64,000 bases of DNA from Modicisalibacter tunisiensis (GCF_020148005.1 NZ_JAGXFD010000001.1:2820919-2884918); one strand, 5' to 3'. Counted from the first letter of the stretch, positions 53,916-63,000 are shown. Made by a program: numbers and translations. Notes: a model not told the origin generated them from the letters alone.

Positions 53916-55157
53916 TCAGCGCTCGCCCGCCCCGGCGGGCGTCGTGACCACCTGCCCATCATCGAGTGCCGCCAGCCAGGCCGCGGCCTGAGCGGCACCG
54001 GCCTCCCGGGCGGCCCGGAACGCCCGCCGCGCTGCGGCAACGTCGCCCTGCTCGAAGGCCGCCACGCCCGTGAGCAACCAGTCGCGCGGGGTGGCATCGC
54101 CAGCCTCGCGCGCCTTCTGCAAGGCCTCCACCACCGTCTGCCGGCGCCCCCAGCCATAGGCCAGCTCGCCCAGGCGACGCCAATCATCCGCCCTCCCGCT
54201 GCGCTCGGCCACCTCCCGCCAGGCGACCAGCGCCTTGTCATGGGCACGAGCGGCACTCCAGGCCCGGGCGAGCAGCCGGCGATTGTCGAGGTCATCGGGC
54301 AAGCGCCCCCGGGCGAGTGCCGCGTCCAGCTGCTCGGCGGCGCGCGCCGGCGTGCCGCCCGCCAGATGCAGCTCGATGAGCCGGCGCAGGTCGGTCTCGC
54401 CCGTCAGCACGCCACGCCGCCGGCCGGCTTCCAGAATCGCCGCGGCGCGCCCGCGTTCGCCGAGCCGCTGGGCAAGCCCGGCGGCACGCCGCCAGACATC
54501 GGCCGGGGCGTCGTCATCGGCCAGAAGGACATCGAGCACGGCGAGCGCCGCCGCGTTGCGACCCGCGCGCTGATAGACGGCGGCGGCGAAGGACTGCCAG
54601 CGCTCGGGGAGGACTCCGGAAGCCTGCCGCGCCCGATCGACCCACTGCGCGGCGGCCGCCCACTGGTCGAGATCGGCCCGGGCCTGCGCCATCAGCCAGG
54701 CGTCGTCGGCCGCACCCTCGCCACTCTCGAGCCAGCGCTTCAACAGCGCGGCGCCCTGCTCGGTCTGCCCGGCACGCAGGCGCAGCCGGGCTTCCTGGTG
54801 CAGCCAGCGGCGCCGGTAGCGCGACTCGACGCCGTCGATGCCGCGCGCTTCGGCGAACAGGGCCGCGGCACGCACGTCATTGCCACGCTCCACCTCGGCC
54901 GTCGCCGCGATCTGCAGAAACAGGGCCCGCGCCCAGCGATCGGCGGCGTTGCCCCCCGCGAGGCGTTCGGCGGCGGCCTCGGCCTCCCGGGCGAGGACCG
55001 CCGGGTCGCCATCCCCGAGGCGCGCCTGCAGGCGCTCGAGGCTCGCCACCATGTCGGAACGCAAGGCCGGGGCAGCCTCACCGGCGCAAGGCACCAGCAG
55101 GCAAATCCCCAGCAGCCAGGCGACTCGGCTCGTTCGTGCTCCCATGATCGCCTTCAT
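53916..55157 (-). CDS. exported TPR-type protein of the TonB2 operon
   Basis: A 413-residue protein with a signal peptide (VAWLLGICLLVPCAGEAAPA, cut near residue 29) and helical repeats of TPR type through most of its length, for example AAVYQRAGRNAAALAVLDVLLADD and LAYGWGRRQTVVEALQKAREAGD. A TPR protein occupies this position in the TtpC-TonB2 operons of marine gammaproteobacteria and probably acts as a periplasmic scaffold. ATG 55157 overlaps the tonB stop (ATGA). Confidence 0.85.
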   Translation of the reverse strand: MKAIMGARTSRVAWLLGICLLVPCAGEAAPALRSDMVASLERLQARLGDGDPAVLAREAEAAAERLAGGNAADRWARALFLQIAATAEVERGNDVRAAALFAEARGIDGVESRYRRRWLHQEARLRLRAGQTEQGAALLKRWLESGEGAADDAWLMAQARADLDQWAAAAQWVDRARQASGVLPERWQSFAAAVYQRAGRNAAALAVLDVLLADDDAPADVWRRAAGLAQRLGERGRAAAILEAGRRRGVLTGETDLRRLIELHLAGGTPARAAEQLDAALARGRLPDDLDNRRLLARAWSAARAHDKALVAWREVAERSGRADDWRRLGELAYGWGRRQTVVEALQKAREAGDATPRDWLLTGVAAFEQGDVAAARRAFRAAREAGAAQAAAWLAALDDGQVVTTPAGAGER

Positions 55158-55888
55158 CCCCTGAGCTTGAATACCAGACGCTGGCGTGCCTCGCGGGGCC
55201 GCGAGGCGCGCGGGAACTGCCAGTCCGCGATCGCCTTCAGCGCCGCCCGGTCGAAGACATTCCGCGGCTCGGCATCGACCACGCGCAGCGAATCGCGATC
55301 GACGCTGCCATCCGGACGGATCGTGAAGCGCACCTCGACGTAGCCCTCGATACCGCGGCGCTGGGCGCGAGCGGGATAGGTCGGCGGCACCCGCCGGGTC
55401 GGCCGGGACGAGTTCACCACCCCGTGATTGGCCGCCGGCGTCTGACTGGCGTCTTTCGGGGCCGAGTCGCCGGCCGGAGCCTCGGCGACCCGGGACGTCG
55501 GCTCCGGCTCGGGTTTCGACGCCGGTTTCGGCTGCGGCTCGGGCTGCTGCGTGGTCAGCTCGGGCAGCCGCCGATCGAGCGGCAGCGCCGGTGCCCGCGG
55601 TGACGGCAGGTCGGGCGTCGGCACCGCTATCGGCTGCGTCGGGCTCGGCGAAGGAATCGCCGCCGGCGGTGGCGGCGACGGCATGGCCGCAAGCGGGCGC
55701 GGTGCCGCCTGTTCGGGCGCCGGCTCGCTCGAAGGCGCCTGCTGCTGCGGTGCCTCGACCAACGCCACCGTCATCGGCGGCTGGATCTCGGGACGCTGGT
55801 CGACCGGCGGCGCGACCAGCAGGGCCAGCAGCGTCAGCAGCACCAGCGCCAGCACCGCGCCCCCCAGTGCTCCGAGCAGATGACGCAT
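55154..55888 (-). CDS. tonB: TonB family protein (TonB2 type)
   Basis: A 244-residue energy transducer. An N-terminal membrane anchor (about 6-26) is followed by a long Pro-, Ser- and Glu-rich periplasmic spacer (about 35-155). The TonB C-terminal domain shows RRVPPTYPARAQRRGIEGYVEVRFTIRPDGSV and FDRAALKAIADWQFP. It transmits the proton-motive force from ExbB/ExbD to outer-membrane receptors. It overlaps the exbD stop. Confidence 0.92.
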   Translation of the reverse strand: MRHLLGALGGAVLALVLLTLLALLVAPPVDQRPEIQPPMTVALVEAPQQQAPSSEPAPEQAAPRPLAAMPSPPPPAAIPSPSPTQPIAVPTPDLPSPRAPALPLDRRLPELTTQQPEPQPKPASKPEPEPTSRVAEAPAGDSAPKDASQTPAANHGVVNSSRPTRRVPPTYPARAQRRGIEGYVEVRFTIRPDGSVDRDSLRVVDAEPRNVFDRAALKAIADWQFPRASRPREARQRLVFKLRG

Positions 55889-56292
55889 CAGGGCCCGCCC
55901 CGCGTCGCCGCGACCGCCAGGTTGTCGACCCCGGCCTGACGAAGGCGATCCATCACCTCGATCAGCAGCCCGGTAGTGGCGTTGCGATCGGCCTGGATCA
56001 CCACGGCACCATCATCGCCGATCAGCCCCGCCACCTTGCCGCCCACCCGGTGAACATCCACCGGCTCGCCGTCGACCCATACCGCCCCCTGCGGCGTGAT
56101 CGCCACCATCACCCGGGCATCGGGCCGCGCCGTCGCCGACGAGGACTCGGGGCGCGCGATCTCCACCCCGCTTTCCTTGATGAAGCTGGTGGTAACGATG
56201 AAGAAGATCAGCATGATGAAGACGACGTCGAGCATCGGCGTCAGGTTAATCTCGGCGGTCTCGTCGTCGCGTGTCGTCCGGCGTCTACGCAT
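55888..56292 (-). CDS. exbD: biopolymer transport protein ExbD
   Basis: A 134-residue inner-membrane protein with one helix (about 21-41, LDVVFIMLIFFIVTTSF). Asp22 in TPMLDVVF corresponds to the proton-carrying aspartate. The periplasmic domain includes VAITPQGAVWVDGEPVDV and VVIQADRNATTGLLIEVMDRLRQAGV. It partners ExbB and TonB; it overlaps both neighbouring genes by a few bases. Confidence 0.94.
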   Translation of the reverse strand: MRRRRTTRDDETAEINLTPMLDVVFIMLIFFIVTTSFIKESGVEIARPESSSATARPDARVMVAITPQGAVWVDGEPVDVHRVGGKVAGLIGDDGAVVIQADRNATTGLLIEVMDRLRQAGVDNLAVAATRGGP

Positions 56293-56818
56293 GCCGTGCC
56301 TCCACGGCCCGCGCCATGCGATCGTGCAATCGCTGGTCCTCGCGCCGAATGACCTGCTCCAGGCGGGTGACGAACAGCAGGCCGACCACCGCCACGGCCA
56401 TGCCGGTCAGCGTCGGCAGCGTCGCCCGGGCCACGCCGTCGGCCATCGCCCGCGCCTGACCGGCCTGGGTCAGCGCCAGGCTGTCGAACACCTGGATCAT
56501 GCCGGTGACGGTACCCAGCAGGCCCAGCAGGGGGCACAGCGCCACCAGCAGCCTGAGCCACGGCAGCGGTCGGCGCAGCCGGGCGATCAGCTCCCGGGCC
56601 CAGGTCTCGCGCAGTGTCAAGGCGCTCCAGCTCACATGATCGCGACGCATCGCCCAGCGCTCGATCAGTTCGCGCCGCGCGCGGCGATGGTGGAAGCGCC
56701 AGTAGAGGCCGCGCTCCAGCGCCAGCGAGAACAGCGCCATGGCGACAACCGCGATCAGCACCAGCACCGTGCCACCGGCCTCGATCAGTCGGCCCAGGGG
56801 CTCAATCGGTAGCCACAT
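56285..56818 (-). CDS. exbB: ExbB-type proton channel protein
   Basis: A 177-residue MotA/TolQ/ExbB protein with three hydrophobic segments (about 16-34, 89-110, 130-152). The conserved LLVALCPLLGLLGTVTGMIQVF and ATLPTLTGMAVAVVGLLFV are present. It forms the proton channel with ExbD. It overlaps the end of the longer TtpC-like gene by 17 bases. Confidence 0.93.
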   Translation of the reverse strand: MWLPIEPLGRLIEAGGTVLVLIAVVAMALFSLALERGLYWRFHHRRARRELIERWAMRRDHVSWSALTLRETWARELIARLRRPLPWLRLLVALCPLLGLLGTVTGMIQVFDSLALTQAGQARAMADGVARATLPTLTGMAVAVVGLLFVTRLEQVIRREDQRLHDRMARAVEARHA

Positions 56819-58211
56819 GCCCGCTCTCCCCGATTGCCTGACGGGATTCCAGATGCTCGGCGAGCACCGCGCTGGCCCGGCCCTCGAGCACGCCGATCAG
56901 CGTGCGGCTGCGGCTCGACAGCGCGGTCTGCGCGAACAGCAGCGGCACGGCGGTGATCAGGCCCAGCACGGTGGTCACCAGCGCCTGGCTGATGCCACCG
57001 GCCATCAATTGCGGATCGCCGGTGCCGAATACCGTGATCGACTGGAAGGTGACGATCATCCCGGTCACCGTGCCCAGCAGTCCCAGCAGCGGCGCCACCG
57101 CCGCCAGCAGCTTGACCAGCGGCTGGCCGCGCTCGAGGCGCGGCTGCTCGGCGAGCAGCGCCTCGTCGAGACGCGCCTCGAGTGCTTCCGGGACATACCC
57201 TTCGCCCAGCGCCCGGAAACGCTGGAGCACCCGACCCAGCGGATTGTCGTCGCGCAAGGCGGCGATATCCCGAAGCTGGCGCCGCAGTCGCAGCGATACC
57301 TGCAGCAGATAGATGTACTGGACCAGGGCCACCAGCAGGCCGAGGGAACCGAGCCCCACGATCACGTAGCCCACATAGCCGCCCTGCTGGAAGCGCTGCC
57401 ACAGGCTCGGGCGCCGGGACAGGGCCTTGAGTACCTCGCCCTGCGTGGGGTCGATGGCCACACGGTCGCTTTCGCCCTGCTGAAAGGCACGCAGGGTATC
57501 GCTTACCGAACCGGGGGTGTGTTCGAGCATCGTCAGGGTGCCGTCGTCGCCCGGCGAACGCAGCAGCTGACCGTCGCTGAACGCCGCGAAGGCCCCCAGG
57601 CGCATGACCTCGCGGGGCGCGACCGCCCCATCGCGGCCGGCTACCGGCGCCTCGAAGCGCACCGCGCGGCCGCTCTCGGCGGTGAGGTGCGCCAGGCTGT
57701 CCCCCAGTGCCGCAAGCCGGTCGAGATCGAGCAGCGCCTCGTCATCGGGACGCTCGGGCAGGCGGGCATCACCGCCCACCGTCAACCAGCCATCGCCCAG
57801 GTCGTCGCGCAACTCACCGATGCGCTGGCGGATCACGTCCTCGAGGCCGTCCAGCCCGCCCGTCCGTGACTGCGCCTGCCGGCGCAGCGCGTCGAGGCGC
57901 TTCTGCTGATCGTCGCGTCGTCCCTCGAGCGTGTCGCGACGCTGCTGGGCGGCCTTCAGGCGCGCCCTGGCCTCGGCCAGGGCCTCGTCGAGCGCCTGGC
58001 GATCGTCGAGCAGTTCGCCGAGGCGCCGGCGATCCCGGGCCTCGGCGGCCTGGCTGTCGGCGCGAAAGTCCTCGAGAATCTGCACCATCGAGGAACGAGC
58101 GGCGTCGCCGGAGGTTCCGGTGCCACCCTGCTGCGACTGCGCAAGCGCGGGCAGCACCAGGACCGACAGCGAAAGCCCCGCCAGGGCGAACAGCATCCGT
58201 GGACGCATCAT
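56802..58211 (-). CDS. ttpC: TtpC-like MotA/TolQ/ExbB protein with long periplasmic N-terminus
   Basis: A 469-residue protein. A signal peptide (LFALAGLSLSVLVLPALAQS) precedes a coiled-coil periplasmic region (about 35-150, rich in Gln, Arg and Glu), a beta-rich part, then three helices of the TolQ/ExbB fold with VKLLAAVAPLLGLLGTVTGMIVTFQ and TTVLGLITAVPLLFAQTAL. It matches TtpC, the extra component required by TonB2 systems. Start ATG 58211 (GGAGGG upstream) overlaps the stop of the DUF3450 gene. Confidence 0.9.
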   Translation of the reverse strand: MMRPRMLFALAGLSLSVLVLPALAQSQQGGTGTSGDAARSSMVQILEDFRADSQAAEARDRRRLGELLDDRQALDEALAEARARLKAAQQRRDTLEGRRDDQQKRLDALRRQAQSRTGGLDGLEDVIRQRIGELRDDLGDGWLTVGGDARLPERPDDEALLDLDRLAALGDSLAHLTAESGRAVRFEAPVAGRDGAVAPREVMRLGAFAAFSDGQLLRSPGDDGTLTMLEHTPGSVSDTLRAFQQGESDRVAIDPTQGEVLKALSRRPSLWQRFQQGGYVGYVIVGLGSLGLLVALVQYIYLLQVSLRLRRQLRDIAALRDDNPLGRVLQRFRALGEGYVPEALEARLDEALLAEQPRLERGQPLVKLLAAVAPLLGLLGTVTGMIVTFQSITVFGTGDPQLMAGGISQALVTTVLGLITAVPLLFAQTALSSRSRTLIGVLEGRASAVLAEHLESRQAIGESGHVATD

Positions 58212-59047
58212 GAGTCGCCCTCCGTCTTCGCGGGAGAGCCATCGAGCGGCGCCTGTCTGGCGTTCTCGGGGGTGATGGACAACGGCAGGTCGAGCATCGC
58301 CGGGGCACGCTCCTCGCGGGCGATGCGCAGGCCCTTGCGAACCTCGCGCCGCGCATCGCCATCCAGCGGCTGCCAGCCGTGCGCACCGGCCTGCCATACG
58401 CCGCCCTGCTCACCATCCGGCGTCAGGTAGTACCAGCCCAGCCGGCCCACGCGCAGATAGTCGACGGCCGGCGGCGCCCCCCCGGATGCCGTGTCGGGCT
58501 GAGCGTCAGACTGATAGAGAGGCCCGTGCCAGGCATCCACCTCGCGTCCGTAATCCAGCTCGGTGCGCCAGGCGGCGAGTACCCGGTCGAGCTTGTCGGC
58601 GGCGGACAGCTCGCCGGTGTCGAGCATCTGCTGCAGGCTGGCCAGACGCGCCAGGCGCTCGTCGTGCAGGAACGGCATGTCGGCCTCGACCAGCGCCTGC
58701 AACCGGCCGACCAGCTGACGGGTCAGCACCGGCAGGCGTTCCCCGGCATCGGCCAGTTGCGATACCGCCCGCTCACGCTGGTTGATGGACTGATCCTGAC
58801 GCTCGACCTGGCGCGCGAGCTCCTCGTCATAGGCCTCGAGCCGACTCGCCTCGCGACGGACGCGACGCAATTCACGCAGGGCCTCGCGGGTCCGGTCGTC
58901 CGCCGCATCGATTCTTGCCTGCAATTTCGCCTGGTGCTGCTGGGCCTCGACCGCCGTCTCGGTCAACGACGCCGCCTCGGCAACCCCGGGCCCCGCGATG
59001 CCTGCCGCAACGAGCAGGCAGGCCATCGCCATGCCGTCCTTCTTCAC
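58208..59047 (-). CDS. DUF3450 periplasmic protein, first gene of the TonB2 operon
   Basis: A 279-residue exported protein. A signal peptide (MACLLVAAGIAGPGVAEAA) is followed by a coiled coil (about 30-125: EAQQHQAKLQARIDAADDRTREALRELRRVRREASRLEAY...) and the DUF3450 domain (GRLGWYYLTPDGEQGGVWQ). This family begins TonB2/TtpC operons in Vibrio and Shewanella relatives. GTG 59047 is chosen because GGGGAG lies eight bases upstream and it leads directly into the signal peptide. No clear Fur box was found upstream. Confidence 0.85.
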   Translation of the reverse strand: MKKDGMAMACLLVAAGIAGPGVAEAASLTETAVEAQQHQAKLQARIDAADDRTREALRELRRVRREASRLEAYDEELARQVERQDQSINQRERAVSQLADAGERLPVLTRQLVGRLQALVEADMPFLHDERLARLASLQQMLDTGELSAADKLDRVLAAWRTELDYGREVDAWHGPLYQSDAQPDTASGGAPPAVDYLRVGRLGWYYLTPDGEQGGVWQAGAHGWQPLDGDARREVRKGLRIAREERAPAMLDLPLSITPENARQAPLDGSPAKTEGDS

Positions 59048-59148
59048 GCTACTGCTCCCCTCGTGGGTCCGACACCGGCCGGAAATGCGCGACACGCCAA
59101 TACAAAAAGAAACCCTTATCAACGGGAGATCCAGTGCCAGAATGCAGC

Positions 59149-59173
59149 AGGGCCGGCTACATGAGCCGACCCT
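59149..59173 (-). terminator. hairpin after etfA (weak terminator)
   Basis: AGGGTCGGCT/AGCCGGCCCT on the minus strand forms a ten-base stem with one G-U pair and a five-base loop, 26 bases after etfA, without a T-run. It may separate the etf and TonB2 transcripts. Confidence 0.4.
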
Positions 59174-59199
59174 GATCAAACAACCACGACACCCCGTGC

Positions 59200-60126
59200 C
59201 TAGAGCTTGCTCTCGAGCTCCGGCAGTACCTCGAACAAGTCACCCACCAGGCCGTAATCCGCCACCTGGAAGATCGGGGCCTCCTCGTCCTTGTTGATCG
59301 CCACGATCACCTTGGAGTCCTTCATCCCCGCCAGGTGCTGGATGGCGCCGCTGATGCCCACGGCGATGTACAGCTCCGGGGCGACGATCTTGCCGGTCTG
59401 GCCGACCTGCATGTCGTTGGGCACGAAACCGGCGTCCACGGCGGCTCGCGAGGCGCCGATCGCCGCGCCCAGCTTGTCGGCGATGCCCTCGAGCAGCTGG
59501 AAGTTCTCGCCGTTGCCCATGCCGCGGCCGCCGGAAATCACCACCCGGGCGGCACCCAGCTCGGGACGCTCGCTCTGCTCGAGCTGCTCGTCGACGAAGG
59601 CGGAGAGACTGTTGTCGATGGCCCCGTCGACCGCCTCGATGGTAGCGCTTCCCGTCTCGCCCACGGCATCGAAGGCAGTGGTGCGCACGGTGATCACCTT
59701 GAGCGGATCGGCCGACTGCACGGTGGCGATGGCGTTGCCGGCATAGATCGGCCGCTTGAAGGTATCGGCGCTCTCGACGCTGAGAATGTCGGAGAGCGCG
59801 GCGACGTCCTTGAGCGCGGCGAGGCGCGGCAGGACGTTCTTGCCGGTGGTGGAGGCGGCGGCCAGCACATGCGAGTAGTCGTCGGCGAAGGTGGCCAGCA
59901 GGTCGGCCAGCGGCTCGGCGAGCTGGTGGGCGTAGACGGCGGCGTCGGCGACGCGCACCCGGCTCACGCCGTCGAGCTTGGCGGCCGATTCGGCCACGGC
60001 GGCGACGTTCTCGCCGGCGACCAGCACATCGATATCGCCGCCGATCGCCTTCGCGGCGGCAACCACATGGGCGGTGGCGCCGGCGAGCTGACCGTCGTGA
60101 TGTTCGGCGAGGACCAGAATGCTCAT
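59200..60126 (-). CDS. etfA: electron transfer flavoprotein alpha subunit
   Basis: A 308-residue FAD-binding subunit that carries electrons from acyl-CoA and other dehydrogenases to ETF-quinone oxidoreductase. The C-terminal FAD domain shows VVISGGRGMGNGENFQLLEGIADKLGAAIGASRAAVDAGF, QVGQTGKIVAPELYIAVGISGAIQHLAGM and VIVAINKDEEAPIFQVADYGLVGDLFEVLP. ATG 60126 follows AAGGAG. It lies 14 bases after etfB. Confidence 0.97.
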   Translation of the reverse strand: MSILVLAEHHDGQLAGATAHVVAAAKAIGGDIDVLVAGENVAAVAESAAKLDGVSRVRVADAAVYAHQLAEPLADLLATFADDYSHVLAAASTTGKNVLPRLAALKDVAALSDILSVESADTFKRPIYAGNAIATVQSADPLKVITVRTTAFDAVGETGSATIEAVDGAIDNSLSAFVDEQLEQSERPELGAARVVISGGRGMGNGENFQLLEGIADKLGAAIGASRAAVDAGFVPNDMQVGQTGKIVAPELYIAVGISGAIQHLAGMKDSKVIVAINKDEEAPIFQVADYGLVGDLFEVLPELESKL

Positions 60127-60140
60127 GAGATCAGCTCCTT

Positions 60141-60890
60141 TCAAAGGACTTTGGCTTCGTTCTTCAGCTTGTCGACGAGCTCATCGACGGAGCCCACCTT
60201 GATGCCGCCCTTGCGCTCGGCCGGCGTCTCGACCTTGAGCTGGGCGGTGCGCGGGGCGATGTCGACACCGAGCTCCTCGGGCGTCTTGGTCTCGAGCGGC
60301 TTCTTCTTGGCCTTCATGATGTCGGGCAGCTTGGCGTAGCGCGGCTCGTTGAGGCGCAGGTCGGTGGTGACCACCGCCGGCAGCGTGAGCGCCACGGTCT
60401 GCAGGCCACCGTCGATCTCGCGGGTGACGTCCACCGTGCCTTCCTTGACGTCGACCTTCGAGGCGAAGGTGCCCTGCCCCATGCCGGTCAGCGCGGCAAG
60501 CATCTGGCCGGTCTGGTTGTTGTCGGTATCGATCGCCTGCTTGCCGAGGATCACCAGCCCGGGCTGTTCGGCGTCGACCACCTGCTTGAGCAGCTTGGCC
60601 ACCGCCAGCGACTCGACCCGCTCGTCGGTGGTGACATGGATGGCCCGGTCGGCGCCCAGCGCCAGGGCGGTGCGCAGCTGTTCCTGGGCGGCCTTGGGGC
60701 CGACGGTGACGGCGACGATCTCGGTGGCGATCCCGCGTTCCTTGAGGCGCACCGCCTCTTCCACGGCGATCTCGCAGAACGGGTTCATGGCCATCTTGAC
60801 GTTGGTCAGGTCGACGTCGGAGTGATCCGCCTTGACGCGGATCTTGACGTTGTAATCGATGACGCGTTTGACCGCGACGAGTACTTTCAT
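60141..60890 (-). CDS. etfB: electron transfer flavoprotein beta subunit
   Basis: A 249-residue AMP-binding partner of EtfA. Conserved parts: [74 protein letters not shown] and [30 protein letters not shown]. Divergent from etfD, with which the product forms the electron path to ubiquinone. Confidence 0.97.
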   Translation of the reverse strand: MKVLVAVKRVIDYNVKIRVKADHSDVDLTNVKMAMNPFCEIAVEEAVRLKERGIATEIVAVTVGPKAAQEQLRTALALGADRAIHVTTDERVESLAVAKLLKQVVDAEQPGLVILGKQAIDTDNNQTGQMLAALTGMGQGTFASKVDVKEGTVDVTREIDGGLQTVALTLPAVVTTDLRLNEPRYAKLPDIMKAKKKPLETKTPEELGVDIAPRTAQLKVETPAERKGGIKVGSVDELVDKLKNEAKVL

Positions 60891-61073
60891 GGCGTCCTCG
60901 CTGGGTTAGAACCGGAAGGCATTAATTCATGCAAGCGTTTGATAGGGGAACCGGCCAAAACTGTAGTGTGCCACAGGTTTGAGTACCGCCCAAGATGGCG
61001 GCGCATCGCCCATGATACGGGCCTGCACCCCCTGCGATAGTGGAATATGACTAGCACCAATTCCGGGTAGAAG

Positions 61074-61087
61074 CAAACGATCGTTTT
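61074..61087. promoter_or_regulatory. PsrA-like operator in the etfD promoter
   Basis: CAAAC-GATC-GTTTT contains the perfect 12-base palindrome AAACGATCGTTT and matches the published pseudomonad PsrA pattern (G/C)AAAC-N2-4-GTTT(G/C) except for the last base. It lies just upstream of the TATAGT -10 box, where a repressor would block polymerase. Confidence 0.45.
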
Positions 61088-61090
61088 AAT

Positions 61091-61096
61091 TATAGT
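61091..61096 (+). promoter_or_regulatory. -10 box of etfD
   Basis: TATAGT follows an AT-rich stretch; the -35 position (TAGAAG, 61068) is poor. It is 103 bases before the GTG start. Confidence 0.35.
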
Positions 61097-61198
61097 AAGG
61101 GCTCCGAAAATTCAGCGACACGATGATTTTCGGTGACGCCTTTCGCGTGCCGAAGATCGGCATGGCCGCCCGCCACTGCCCTGACCGAGGAGATAGCC

Positions 61199-62857
61199 GT
61201 GGAACGCGAATACATGGATTTCGACGTGGTGATCGTCGGTGCCGGCCCCGCCGGCCTGTCCGCCGCCTGCCGCCTGATGCAGCAGGCCAATGACGCCGAA
61301 CGCGAACTGACGGTCTGCGTGGTCGAGAAGGGCTCGGAGGTCGGCGCGCACATCCTCTCCGGCGCCATCCTCGAGACCCGCGCGCTCGACGAGCTGTTTC
61401 CCGACTGGGCCGAGCGCGGCGCGCCGCTGACCACCCCGGCCACCCGCGACGAGGTCCATCTGCTCAAGGATGCCGAGAAGACCTGGAAGCTGCCCGACGC
61501 CCTGGTGCCCGGCAGCATGCACAACGTCGGCCAGGGTCGCACCCACTACGTGATCAGCGCCGGCAACCTGTGTCGCTGGCTCGGCGAGCAGGCCGAGGCG
61601 CTGGGTGTCGAGGTGTTCCCCGGCTTCGCCGCCCAGGAGGTGCTCCACGCCGAGGACGGCACGGTGCGCGGCATCATCACCGGCGACATGGGCGTGGGCG
61701 CCGACGGCGAGCCCAAGGACGGCCACATGCCGGGCATGGAACTGCGCGCCAGGTACACGCTGTTCGCCGAGGGCGCGCGCGGGCATCTCGGCAAGCGGCT
61801 GATCGAGCGCTTCGACCTGGCCGCCGGCAAGGACCCGCAGCACTACGGCATCGGCCTCAAGGAGCTGTGGGACGTGCCCGCCGAGGTCCACGAGCCCGGG
61901 CTGGTGCTCCACGGCTCCGGCTGGCCGCTGCCCGACGACACCCAAGGCGGCTTCTTCCTCTACCACGCCGAGAACCAGCAGGTGGTGGTGGGCCTGATCG
62001 TCGATCTCGCCTATACCAATCCGTACCTCTCGCCGTTCGACGAGTTCCAGCGCCTGAAGCATCATCCGCTGCTCAAGCGCTACCTGGAAGGCGGCTCACG
62101 GGTGGCCTACGGCGCCCGGGCCATCGCCAAGGGCGGCGTCAACTGCCTGCCGAAGATGACCTTCCCCGGCGGGCTGCTGATCGGCTGCGACGCCGGCACC
62201 CTCAACTTCGCCAAGATCAAGGGCCTGCACACCGCCATGAAGTCGGGCCTGGTGGCCGCCGAGACGGTCTTCGCCGCGCTGGCCGACGGCGACGAGGGCG
62301 GCCGGGAGCTCAGCGCCTTCACCGAGGCCTGGCAGGCGAGCTGGGCCCACGCCGAGCTCGAGGAAAGCGCCAGCTTCGGCCCGGCGATCCACAAGTACGG
62401 CAACCTGCTGGGCGGCGCCTACAATGTCCTCGACCAGTGGCTGGGCGGCCGGCTGCCGCGGGTCCACGACACCACGCCGGACTACGCCCGGCTCGAGACC
62501 GCCGACCAGGCGCAACCGATCGACTACCCGAAACCGGACGGCAAGCTGTCCTTCGACAAGCCCTCCTCGGTGTTCCTGTCCAACACCAACCACGAGGAGG
62601 ACCAGCCCTGCCACCTGAAGCTCGCCGATCCCGAGCTGCCGATCCGCGACAACCTGCCCAAGTATGCCGAGCCGGCGCAGCGCTACTGCCCGGTGGGCGT
62701 CTACGAGGTGGTCGAGGACGACGCCGGCCAGCCGCGGTTCCAGATCAACTTCCAGAACTGCATCCACTGCAAGACCTGCGACATCAAGGATCCGGCGCAG
62801 AACATCACCTGGGTGGCGCCGGAGGGCGGCGGCGGTCCGAACTATCCGAACATGTAA
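61199..62857 (+). CDS. etfD: electron transfer flavoprotein-ubiquinone oxidoreductase
   Basis: A 552-residue membrane-associated flavoprotein that passes electrons from ETF to ubiquinone. The FAD loop is DVVIVGAGPAGLSAACRL near the N-terminus; the quinone-binding and FAD regions include HNVGQGRTHYVISAGNLCRWLGEQAE and GGVNCLPKMTFPGGLLIGCDAGTLNFAKIKG. The [4Fe-4S] cysteines lie at the end: YCPVGVYEV and NCIHCKTCDIKDP. GTG 61199 is chosen because GAGGAG lies seven bases upstream. A strong terminator follows. Confidence 0.97.
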   Translation: MEREYMDFDVVIVGAGPAGLSAACRLMQQANDAERELTVCVVEKGSEVGAHILSGAILETRALDELFPDWAERGAPLTTPATRDEVHLLKDAEKTWKLPDALVPGSMHNVGQGRTHYVISAGNLCRWLGEQAEALGVEVFPGFAAQEVLHAEDGTVRGIITGDMGVGADGEPKDGHMPGMELRARYTLFAEGARGHLGKRLIERFDLAAGKDPQHYGIGLKELWDVPAEVHEPGLVLHGSGWPLPDDTQGGFFLYHAENQQVVVGLIVDLAYTNPYLSPFDEFQRLKHHPLLKRYLEGGSRVAYGARAIAKGGVNCLPKMTFPGGLLIGCDAGTLNFAKIKGLHTAMKSGLVAAETVFAALADGDEGGRELSAFTEAWQASWAHAELEESASFGPAIHKYGNLLGGAYNVLDQWLGGRLPRVHDTTPDYARLETADQAQPIDYPKPDGKLSFDKPSSVFLSNTNHEEDQPCHLKLADPELPIRDNLPKYAEPAQRYCPVGVYEVVEDDAGQPRFQINFQNCIHCKTCDIKDPAQNITWVAPEGGGGPNYPNM

Positions 62858-62920
62858 ATGTGAGTGAGGTGTGAGGGGCGAGATTCGAAGTCCCAAGCCC
62901 GAAGGCCGCATAAAGCCAAC

Positions 62921-62952
62921 CGCCCCACGGCAGTTGCGTGGGGCGTTTTTTT
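62921..62952 (+). terminator. intrinsic terminator after etfD
   Basis: CGCCCCACG/CGTGGGGCG stem (62921-62929 with 62937-62945), seven-base loop, then seven T residues. A degenerate AAGCTTATGGCTTACCGCT motif follows at about 62964. Confidence 0.88.
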
Positions 62953-63000
62953 CTTCCCTCTTCAAGCTTATGGCTTACCGCTCCCGGCCACGCTCCGGGC

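Larger units (their letters stand above)
60891..61198. other. 308-base divergent etfB/etfD control region
   Basis: No gene is present. The region holds a PsrA-like operator (61074-61087), a -10 box toward etfD (61091-61096) and a CTGT-N8-ACAG palindrome (60961-60976). No confident leftward promoter for etfB was found. Confidence 0.6.

Noticed and set aside
59048-59199. A Fur box before the TonB2 operon (TTGATAAGGGTTTC region)
   Set aside because: Too few matches to the 19-base Fur palindrome.
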